Assembly: GCF_002019665.1 (NCBI RefSeq)
Contig: NZ_KV917375.1
Coordinates: forward strand, 3,361,445 to 3,425,444
Reading direction: 5' to 3'
From: Sutcliffiella halmapala
Lineage (GTDB): Bacteria > Bacillota > Bacilli > Bacillales > Bacillaceae_I
Length of the DNA: 64,000 nucleotides
Positions 57,099-64,000 of the stretch are shown here, piece by piece. Numbering within the stretch: the first letter of the stretch is position 1; the number at the start of each line of letters is the position of its first letter. The notes under the pieces were generated by a model. That model was given only the letters and a program-made list of their open reading frames with translations, had not been told where the DNA came from and did not search any database. The translations under genes and the position numbers were made by a program.

Positions 57099-57674
57099 GT
57101 GAATCTTCAAAAAAGAAAAAACATTATATACGGACAAAAACGTTCTTATACATGCGGCACAGTCGAAAATATTAATGAACAGTGGATTTTTTTTGATGCA
57201 GAAGATGATGAGGCCTTCTTGCTTGAGGAAATTACGGAAGATGGGATTGAAATCCTTCTGTCGAATGAATGGGTACCAGGTGTCCTGTTAGAAACAAGAG
57301 AGGTTTTACTACATACTCAACATCTTTACGAACTTAATAATGGAGATGCTGTAAGGGTCCGAAAAAGACTTCCTCTCCCCTATATGGAATTATTAGAAGA
57401 GTTATCAGAAGATGCTTTTAATCATTTTACTAAGCTATTGAATTCGATCAAGATCTCGCTATATGATTGTATTTATTGCTACAATACTATGCAGTTTCTA
57501 GATGAAAAGAATCAAAGTGGGGTTAATTTTTTAGTGTATGATAACGAGACCTTTATTTGTAGTGTTCAACATCACTTTTCGAGAGGGAAGCATCGTTCTG
57601 ATCGTTTTGAGTATACTTTACAAACTGGAAAACGTTATATGTTTACTAATTTAGAGAGACGTAAGGCGGAATAA
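57099..57674 (+). CDS. Conserved hypothetical protein, DUF2777-like
   Basis: 191 aa if the GTG at 57099, which has GGAGG upstream, is the start; an ATG at 57075 would place that ribosome-binding site inside the gene. The N-terminal half holds a small beta-rich domain (SYTCGTVENINEQWIFFDAEDDEAFLLEEI). The C-terminal half holds LLEELSEDAFNHFTKLLNSI and two Cys in YDCIYCYN. It recalls DUF2777 of Bacillus; function is unknown. A terminator follows. Confidence 0.7.
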   Translation: MNLQKRKNIIYGQKRSYTCGTVENINEQWIFFDAEDDEAFLLEEITEDGIEILLSNEWVPGVLLETREVLLHTQHLYELNNGDAVRVRKRLPLPYMELLEELSEDAFNHFTKLLNSIKISLYDCIYCYNTMQFLDEKNQSGVNFLVYDNETFICSVQHHFSRGKHRSDRFEYTLQTGKRYMFTNLERRKAE

Positions 57675-57701
57675 GTTGGGGTGTTTGTCTCCGATATATA
57701 A

Positions 57702-57748
57702 AAAAGTACCGTTCCCTGTAGTTCAGTTTGCAGGAAAACGGTACTTTT
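57702..57748 (+). terminator. Terminator of the DUF2777-like gene
   Basis: AAAAGTACCGTT pairs with AACGGTACTTTT, with extra pairing of CCCTG/CAGG inside. It ends in a T-run on the plus strand. Confidence 0.8.
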
Positions 57749-57791
57749 ATTTTATTAGCTACCTTGAAAATAAAGGGGCACTTTTGAACAC

Positions 57792-57868
57792 CCTGTAGAT
57801 CTCCGTGCCAGGTGTTCGCTTTCCGCGGGCGGTCCGGGAGTCTCACACCTTGCACTCCGATCTACAGG
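57792..57868. repeat. Dispersed intergenic repeat, shortened copy
   Basis: This is the same element as 29266-29389. It shares GTTCGCTTTCCGCGGGCGG and GCACTCCGAT, but lacks about 47 bp of the interior. The inverted ends read CCTGTAGAT ... ATCTACAGG, whereas the longer copy has CCTGTTGAT ... ATCAACAGG. Confidence 0.85.
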
Positions 57869-57968
57869 GGAGACCGATTAAACATTGCCTTTAATATAAA
57901 TCTTAGCTTCTTATCTTCATCCGTCATGGTGCAGGTTTGATTTGCATGTTGAGTTTTGGTATGGACAT

Positions 57969-60890
57969 TTAATTTAAGCTTGGATGGCGTTTTTCGATAA
58001 ATTTTACATAGTTTTCAGCTGCAAGGGGTTTGGATAGGTAATAGCCCTGTGCGACATCACATGTTAAATGATGAAGTAACTGTAGTTGCTCTTCTGTTTC
58101 TATTCCTTCAGCAATGACTTTCAAATTTAACCCTTTTCCCATTGTAACAATGGCGTTAACAATTGCGACGTCTTTAGAATCAAATCGTAAGTTTTTGATA
58201 AAGGATCTGTCTATTTTCAAATTATTTATAGGTAAATCTTTTAAGTAACTTAAAGAGGAATATCCTGTACCAAAATCGTCTACAGAGAGTTGCACCCCAA
58301 AATCTTGCAGTTCTTTCATAACCGCAATACTATAAGTTGCATTTCTCAACATAACACTTTCTGTAAGTTCTAGCTGCAAGAAACATGGTGCTAGACCACT
58401 TATATCCAAGGCTTTTTTTACCTCTTGAATGAAAGTTGGTTGTTGAAATTGATAAGCCGAGACATTCACAGAAATAGTAAAATCCCCTAGCCCTTTGTCA
58501 TGCCATTTCTTTGCTTCTTGACAAGCAGTTTGTAAGACCCACACCCCTATGTCTGTAATAAGACCCGTTTCTTCTGCTAATGGGATGAATTCTGCTGGTG
58601 AAACTAATCCCAACTTCGGGTGATCCCAACGAATTAGTGCCTCTGCGCCAAGTACAGCATTTGTTTGTATTTCGATAAATGGTTGATAACACAAAAAGAA
58701 TTCATTCTTTTCTAAAGCTTTTCTTAAATAACTCTCTAATTCAATTCTGAAAAGAGCTTGATTGTTCATATCGTTAGAGTAAAATTTAATGCGGTTTCCA
58801 CCCAACTTTTTCGCTTGATTCATAGCCGCGTCCGCATTTTTCAAGAGGCTATCTTCATCAACACCATCATCCGGATATAGACTTACTCCTAAGCTAGCTG
58901 TCACATAAAATTCTTGTTCATGATACAAAATGGGCTTATTTATCGTATTTAATAGAGCTTGTGCAACATCAATCACTTCATCCATATTTTGAAAAGAAGT
59001 TAATGAAAGGATGAACTTATCGCCACCAAATCTCCCTAAATAACTATTAGTTGGAAGGATTTTTCTAATTCTCTCAATAATTGATTTTAACAATTTATCT
59101 CCTACATAATGCCCTAAGCTATCGTTAATAATTTTGAAACGGTCAAAATCAATAAACAGTACTGCTAATTTGTGTTTGTTCTTTCTTTTCTTTATTTCTC
59201 TGAGATCTTCACTTAATCGATCGCTGAAATTTTGCCTGTTCGGTAAGGATGTTTCTGGGTCAAAATACGCTAAGTAAGCGACGCGTTCTTCCGCTTTCTT
59301 TTGGGCCGTAATATCTCTTCCAATTGCATAAATCCCTGCCCGCTCCCCATTCACAATAATGGGTATATGTTTAATTAAATACGTTTTTTCTTGTCCATCT
59401 CTTTCCTTAAGTTCGACTTCATAATTTTGTTCAATACCCTGTAAAGCTTTATAAAAATGATTAGTTACCCGTTCTACATCCTTAGGCTTTAAAAAATCCA
59501 GGGCATTCTTTTTTAAAATTTGCTTCTCAGAAAAGCCGAAAATTTCAGAGAATCTGGGGTTAACACTTAGAAATCTCCCAAATAAATCAATGGAGAATAC
59601 AATATCTGAATTATGTTCAAATAATGATCTGTACCTTTGTTCTGAGTTTTCAACATTTTTATTAAGCTTTAGTATGTCTTTAGAGGATGCATTAATTAAT
59701 TGGGTTAAAACGATAATGGCTTTAGATTCATCTGGAATATCATAATTAATAGTAACGGAAGGGGGGGTTTTCACTTCATTTGTTTCACTCAGTGCAAGAT
59801 AAATGGTAGAAAAACTTACATACTCTACCTTGCCTTTTGCTGGATTATCAATTTCACCATAACAAAAGAAGCCAAATGTAGGTGCAATTTGCTCGAGAGC
59901 TTCTATTTCTTTTTGTACATAATGATGAAAATAACGTCTTCTAGCCGTGCAGTTAAAAATGAGAATCGACTCTACTGGATTTGTTTGTAGCTGATCCACT
60001 TTTTCTTTTGTAGATTCTATAATTCCTTGTGCATCTGCATAGGAAAATGTAAATTCTTCCCCTTGTATCACATTTTTGTCTACTTTTAGAGATCCACCAT
60101 CTTCTATTTGAAGGGCAAATAGGGGGACCTTTTGACCATTTTTAATTGTCATCATCGGAAATTGAGCACCGCTTTGAGGCAGCCCTTGCACAAAATGATC
60201 TCCCAAATATTTTGTTAAAATATCTAATGGTTTTTTATTATTTATTTCATAGATAATCTTTCCCTTTGCCTTTGTAATCGTAAAGGTTGAGCCAACTTCC
60301 TTCCAACCATTGTTGGAAAAGGGGCTAACAATTAGTTCTTCACTATTTAAAGCAATGGCTACTAGTCCACTATTTGTCACATGCTCATTTAACCAAACTA
60401 AGGTTTCTTCAAAATCCCCATTTGCTCCTGCAAAAGCTCCAAAAATGAGCGTGTCATGAGAGACTTTAGATAACCCCTTTACTAAACTGTCATAATCAAA
60501 ATGGAGTCCGTTTGCTAAAATCAACAAAAGCTTGGTTTTATCTGTAAGCATCTTTTCTGTAATATCTTTACCTAATTTATCAAGTGAATGATAGTGTTCT
60601 AACGGGAAAAGAGATGTATGGATACTTGTTTTTTCAAATACTAAAAAAGAAATCACTACTTGATTAGATGATACTTTTCCATTACATATCTCACCATCGG
60701 TTGTTGCACCCACTATAGAAACTAAAGGGAGAGCATTCTTTATTTCACTAATCATTTCATTAATCGTTTGTTTCTCCATAATCCCAGAATACATTTGAAC
60801 AAATACAGTAGAATCTTCATTAATTCGATGTTTATGAATAAATGGAACTATATCTTTTGATTGAGTGCAGGAGAGATTGAAAGTTTTCAT
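57969..60890 (-). CDS. FIST-PAS-GGDEF-EAL signalling protein with degenerate GGDKF
   Basis: 973 aa, no membrane helix. FIST N-domain at about 25-220 and FIST C-domain at 225-370 (small-ligand sensors), PAS at about 415-530, GGDEF at 540-705, and EAL at 715-960. The GGDEF signature reads GGDKF (622-626), losing the catalytic Glu, so cyclic-di-GMP synthesis is unlikely. The EAL domain keeps E750-A-L and the loop-6 text DDFGTGYSSL, so it is probably a phosphodiesterase regulated by the upstream domains. GGAGTTC precedes the ATG. It is not part of the B. subtilis gene order. Confidence 0.93.
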   Translation of the reverse strand: MKTFNLSCTQSKDIVPFIHKHRINEDSTVFVQMYSGIMEKQTINEMISEIKNALPLVSIVGATTDGEICNGKVSSNQVVISFLVFEKTSIHTSLFPLEHYHSLDKLGKDITEKMLTDKTKLLLILANGLHFDYDSLVKGLSKVSHDTLIFGAFAGANGDFEETLVWLNEHVTNSGLVAIALNSEELIVSPFSNNGWKEVGSTFTITKAKGKIIYEINNKKPLDILTKYLGDHFVQGLPQSGAQFPMMTIKNGQKVPLFALQIEDGGSLKVDKNVIQGEEFTFSYADAQGIIESTKEKVDQLQTNPVESILIFNCTARRRYFHHYVQKEIEALEQIAPTFGFFCYGEIDNPAKGKVEYVSFSTIYLALSETNEVKTPPSVTINYDIPDESKAIIVLTQLINASSKDILKLNKNVENSEQRYRSLFEHNSDIVFSIDLFGRFLSVNPRFSEIFGFSEKQILKKNALDFLKPKDVERVTNHFYKALQGIEQNYEVELKERDGQEKTYLIKHIPIIVNGERAGIYAIGRDITAQKKAEERVAYLAYFDPETSLPNRQNFSDRLSEDLREIKKRKNKHKLAVLFIDFDRFKIINDSLGHYVGDKLLKSIIERIRKILPTNSYLGRFGGDKFILSLTSFQNMDEVIDVAQALLNTINKPILYHEQEFYVTASLGVSLYPDDGVDEDSLLKNADAAMNQAKKLGGNRIKFYSNDMNNQALFRIELESYLRKALEKNEFFLCYQPFIEIQTNAVLGAEALIRWDHPKLGLVSPAEFIPLAEETGLITDIGVWVLQTACQEAKKWHDKGLGDFTISVNVSAYQFQQPTFIQEVKKALDISGLAPCFLQLELTESVMLRNATYSIAVMKELQDFGVQLSVDDFGTGYSSLSYLKDLPINNLKIDRSFIKNLRFDSKDVAIVNAIVTMGKGLNLKVIAEGIETEEQLQLLHHLTCDVAQGYYLSKPLAAENYVKFIEKRHPSLN

Positions 60891-61094
60891 AAGTAAGAAC
60901 TCCTATATGTTCTACATCTTTTTACAAAACAAGTGTTTATTTTACATTTTATTCATTATAACTTTACCATAGTTAGTGGAAGGAAAATACGAAAACTTGA
61001 AAACATTCGTAGAAGAATATCTTACCTTTTAAAATTTCCTATAACCTTTAGGGGCAAGCCGCTCAGCTAGACAATAACCTAGTATTTTATGTAA

Positions 61095-61134
61095 AAAAAA
61101 GAAGTGTCAGACCTATGTCCAGCACTTCTTTTTT
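61095..61134 (-). terminator. Terminator of yisL
   Basis: 12-bp stem AAAAAAGAAGTG/CACTTCTTTTTT (61095-61106 with 61123-61134) ending in a U-run on the minus strand. Confidence 0.85.
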
Positions 61135-61143
61135 ACGGTTATA

Positions 61144-61476
61144 CTACAAACTAAATCCTAAATGAATTACATAAGCTAGAGCCGCCAGGAAAATAACCCA
61201 GAAAACTACGGTCGATTTTTCTTTTCTAGTACGAACAGAGATCATCTCCATTAATCCTATTACAACAATCCCTAAAGCAGCTTTTAAGAAATATTCCCCT
61301 GTAATATTTATCTTGAATAGTAGTTGAACTCCAGTTACTACGATTAATATGTAGAACACTCTTAAAATCATGGAAACTATTTTAGCTCCCTTTGCTTTCC
61401 CACTTTTTTGTAATACAAGAGCTACTACAAATAAAATCAGTGCGATCGCCCACGTTGAAATATGTGCATGTGTCAT
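61144..61476 (-). CDS. yisL: YisL family membrane protein (UPF0344)
   Basis: 110 aa with four helices (about residues 7-24, 32-52, 62-80 and 88-108) and a THAHISTW opening typical of YisL/UPF0344. Function is unknown. GGAGGGG precedes the ATG. In B. subtilis it is next to yisK; here rocD is in between. Confidence 0.9.
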   Translation of the reverse strand: MTHAHISTWAIALILFVVALVLQKSGKAKGAKIVSMILRVFYILIVVTGVQLLFKINITGEYFLKAALGIVVIGLMEMISVRTRKEKSTVVFWVIFLAALAYVIHLGFSL

Positions 61477-61644
61477 GCTTTCCCCTCCTTACCTATATAA
61501 AAATTGCAATACTTTTATCATATCATGTTTTACTAAAAAACCTAAATAAATCGACTTTTTTCCCTTAAGATAAGCTTTTGATTTTTATCAATGATATAAT
61601 ACTTTTTGAAAGCCATTACATTGCTAGATGGAGGTATTTCATAT

Positions 61645-62841
61645 ATGACAACAAAAACACATGATATCATTAGTATGACAGAAAAATTTGGTGCCAATAA
61701 CTATCATCCACTTCCAATCGTTATTTCGAAGGCAGAGGGTGTTTGGGTGGAGGATCCAGAAGGCAATAAATACATGGATATGTTAAGTGCTTATTCTGCC
61801 GTGAACCAAGGACATCGTCACCCAAAAATCATTCAAGCCTTAAAAGATCAAGCTGACAAAATTACTTTAACGTCTCGCGCGTTTCATAATGATCAGCTAG
61901 GTCCTTGGTATGAAAAAGTAGCACAGCTAACAAATAAAAACATGGTTCTCCCAATGAACACTGGCGCTGAGGCAGTAGAAACTGCAGTAAAAGCTGTACG
62001 TCGCTGGGCTTATGATGTAAAAGAAGTACCTGTTAATCAAGCAGAAATTATCGTATGTGAGGACAACTTCCACGGTCGTACAATGACTGCTGTATCCATG
62101 TCTTCTAGCGAGGAATACCAAGAAGGGTTCGGTCCAATGTTACCAGGAATCAAAGTCATTCCTTATGGAAGCATTGAAGCTTTAAAAGCAGCGATTACAC
62201 CAGATACGGCTGCCTTTATTTTTGAACCAATTCAAGGTGAAGCTGGTATTAACATTCCAGAAGAAGGCTTTTTGAAAGAAGCTTATGACGTTTGTAAAGC
62301 CAATAATGTCCTTTACGTTGCAGATGAAATTCAAGCTGGCTTAGGTCGCTCTGGAAAACTATTTGCTTGTGATTGGGAGAATGTTGAACCTGACATGTAC
62401 ATTTTAGGAAAAGCATTAGGTGGTGGAGTATTCCCTATCTCTTGTGTTGCTGCAAATAAAGAGATTCTTGGTGTTTTCAACCCAGGCTCTCACGGCTCTA
62501 CTTTTGGTGGAAATCCACTTGCCTGCGCCGTTTCTATTGCAGCATTAGAAGTATTAGAAGACGAAAATCTCGTAGAGCGTTCCTTTGAGTTAGGAAACTA
62601 TATGCAAGAAGAATTGCGAAAAATAAACAACCCTATCATTAAAGATATTCGTGGAAGAGGTTTATTTATCGGAGTTGAACTCTCAGAAGCTGCCCGCCCA
62701 TACTGCGAAAAGCTAAAAGAAGAAGGCCTTCTATGCAAAGAGACTCATGAAACTGTCATCCGATTTGCACCTCCTCTTGTTATCTCTCAAGAAGACTTAG
62801 ATTGGGCAATCGATAAGGTGAAGAAAGTATTAGCTGTATAA
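61645..62841 (+). CDS. rocD: Ornithine--oxo-acid aminotransferase
   Basis: 398 aa from the ATG at 61645 (TGGAGG upstream); 13 earlier codons are open without support. It is a class III PLP aminotransferase with [18 protein letters not shown], the Asp region [14 protein letters not shown], and the PLP Lys in [15 protein letters not shown]. It turns ornithine and 2-oxoglutarate into glutamate semialdehyde and glutamate, a step of arginine use and proline synthesis. No other roc gene is adjacent. A GC-rich hairpin follows. Confidence 0.94.
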   Translation: MTTKTHDIISMTEKFGANNYHPLPIVISKAEGVWVEDPEGNKYMDMLSAYSAVNQGHRHPKIIQALKDQADKITLTSRAFHNDQLGPWYEKVAQLTNKNMVLPMNTGAEAVETAVKAVRRWAYDVKEVPVNQAEIIVCEDNFHGRTMTAVSMSSSEEYQEGFGPMLPGIKVIPYGSIEALKAAITPDTAAFIFEPIQGEAGINIPEEGFLKEAYDVCKANNVLYVADEIQAGLGRSGKLFACDWENVEPDMYILGKALGGGVFPISCVAANKEILGVFNPGSHGSTFGGNPLACAVSIAALEVLEDENLVERSFELGNYMQEELRKINNPIIKDIRGRGLFIGVELSEAARPYCEKLKEEGLLCKETHETVIRFAPPLVISQEDLDWAIDKVKKVLAV

Positions 62842-62859
62842 CATAAAAGTTAAAACTGA

Positions 62860-62897
62860 CCAGGCCGCCTCCAACGTTATATTTGGAGGCGGCCTGG
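62860..62897. terminator. GC-rich hairpin between rocD and yisK
   Basis: Perfect 15-bp stem (62860-62874 with 62883-62897) with an 8-nt loop. It lies between convergent genes, but neither side carries a proper U-run, so it may be a weak or factor-assisted terminator. Confidence 0.65.
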
Positions 62898-62918
62898 CTC
62901 ATTATGCATCTATTTCTG

Positions 62919-63830
62919 TTACGCTTTTTCCACCTGATTTATTAAACTACCTATCCCTTCCACATAAACCTCAACGATATCTCCCTTTTTCAAAAATCTT
63001 GGTGGCTTAAAACCTTTCCCAACTCCTGCAGGCGTACCAGTGGCTATAATATCACCAGGTTCTAACGTCATTCCTTTAGATAGCGTTGCAATTATTTCAG
63101 GGATAGTAAACATCATGTAGCTAGTACTAGCATCTTGCCTTGTTTCCCCATTTACCTTTGTGCTTATCTGTAGCATATGCGGATCTTCAATGGCTGATTT
63201 ATGAACAAGCACTGGTCCCATCGGACAAGTTGCATCTAAACTTTTCCCAAGAAAAAATTGCTTATGGCGCGCTTGCAAATCTCTTGCTGTAATATCATTT
63301 ATAATTGTATAGCCAAACACAAAATCCATTGCCTCTTGTTCATCTATCTGTCTTCCTTGCTTACCAATAACAACTGCTAGCTCCCCTTCATAATCTAATT
63401 GGTCTGTTAGTTCTTTATGTAATAAAATGTTTTCTTGATGTCCTATAACCGTGGTTGGAGCTTTGGTGAAAATCATAATATGTTCTGGGATATCGCCCTC
63501 ACTTCCCATTTCGAGGACATGATCTTTATAATTTTTACCTACACAGAAAACATTCTTACTCGGCCGTGGAATAGGGGCAAGTAAGGTAACCTCTTTCATT
63601 TTACGAAAATAGGAAGTGGAATCTTTTTGTGTAAATACCCAATCTCTTAAACTTACTACAATCTCTATAAATTCTTCTCCCAGTTTAAGGCATTCTAGCA
63701 ATGTGCTTGGAAGCGTAATTCGTCCATTCTTTTTCTCTTCTATTAGCTGTAAATCTAGAATAAAACCTTGTGATTCATCTGTTAATCCGATAAAGGTCTT
63801 CCCCTCATAAATGGCCGTTACAAAGTGCAT
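62919..63830 (-). CDS. yisK: Fumarylacetoacetate-hydrolase family protein YisK
   Basis: About 303 aa from the ATG at 63830, which follows AAGGAGAG by eight bases; 38 earlier codons are open but basic and unlike the family. The FAH fold has VFCVGKNYKDHVLEMG, metal ligands in DYEGELAVVIG and GYTIINDITARDLQ, and the C-terminal GDIIATGTPAGVGKG. Related enzymes are decarboxylases or hydrolases of oxo-acids; B. subtilis YisK has been linked to oxaloacetate decarboxylation and cell width. The stretch from 63831 to 64000 shows no other gene. Confidence 0.9.
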   Translation of the reverse strand: MHFVTAIYEGKTFIGLTDESQGFILDLQLIEEKKNGRITLPSTLLECLKLGEEFIEIVVSLRDWVFTQKDSTSYFRKMKEVTLLAPIPRPSKNVFCVGKNYKDHVLEMGSEGDIPEHIMIFTKAPTTVIGHQENILLHKELTDQLDYEGELAVVIGKQGRQIDEQEAMDFVFGYTIINDITARDLQARHKQFFLGKSLDATCPMGPVLVHKSAIEDPHMLQISTKVNGETRQDASTSYMMFTIPEIIATLSKGMTLEPGDIIATGTPAGVGKGFKPPRFLKKGDIVEVYVEGIGSLINQVEKA

Positions 63831-64000
63831 ATTATCGACTCTCCTTATTTTATCGAAACGTTTTTTTGTTGTATCTTGTAACATTATGACTTGTTTTATC
63901 GAAGTCCTTTTTTTCTTATCCATACCGTGCCATAATAAGGACAATCGCTTGCATCTTATTATATTGGAGTAGAGTCTTATGTTAGCCTTTAAAATTGAAA

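Overview
The window reads as chromosomal backbone of a low-GC, spore-forming Bacillaceae (Bacillus or a close relative). The evidence is the gene order: read from right to left it follows the Bacillus subtilis segment yisK-yisL-asnO-yisQ-yisR ... yitK-yitL-yitS-yitT-yitU-yitV-yitW-yjzC-yjzD-yjaU-yjaV-med-comZ-yjzB-fabH-fabF-yjaZ-appDFABC-yjbA-trpS-oppABCDF. A Trp T-box leader, a FapR box, a CtsR box and cre-like sites also fit this group. I cannot name the species.

Layout. 1-216: the 5' end of a group IIC intron cut by the window edge, inserted just behind the terminator of a secreted glycoside-hydrolase-like protein gene (290-1492). 1747-1922: a 21-bp-periodic tandem array. 1998-7816: oppABCDF peptide importer. 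8153-10708: a small membrane protein, the T-box-controlled trpS, and yjbA. 11219-17052: the second oligopeptide importer, appDFABC. 17491-24043: yjaZ, the FapR-controlled fabH-fabF pair, yjzB, comZ, med, and yjaV/yjaU-like genes. 24044-24743: a gene-poor stretch with palindromic repeats and one very small ORF. 24744-34740: yjzD, clpB with a CtsR site, yjzC, yitW, yitV, yitU, small proteins, yitT, yitS, yitL and yitK. The argCJBD-carAB-argF block that lies between yitW and yjzC in B. subtilis is absent.

34876-50600 is accessory in character. It holds a GNAT acetyltransferase, an SDR oxidoreductase, a maltodextrin operon (lipoprotein, two permeases, membrane-anchored amylase, LacI regulator), a C4-dicarboxylate module (dctP transporter, dctR/dctS two-component system, divergent dctB binding protein), a cytoplasmic neopullulanase, and 13 tandem copies of a 52-bp terminator-like hairpin unit. 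50635-63830 returns to the yis backbone (yisR, yisQ, asnO, yisL, yisK), with glnK-amtB, a DUF2777-like gene, a FIST-PAS-GGDEF-EAL protein and rocD inserted.

How the genes work together. The two peptide importers, the maltodextrin system, the dicarboxylate system, ammonium uptake, asparagine synthesis and ornithine degradation make this a nutrient-acquisition region. Control sites visible in the DNA tie it to carbon state (a perfect cre before dctP; LacI-type operators before both malE and the neopullulanase), nitrogen state (a TnrA/GlnR-like box before glnK), lipid synthesis (FapR), heat stress (CtsR) and tryptophan charging (T-box). No phage, CRISPR array, rRNA or tRNA was seen. I found no clear new multi-gene system. 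The least explained features are the repeats: the 52-bp hairpin array, the 21-bp array, and two copies of a dispersed element whose inverted ends differ by compensating changes.
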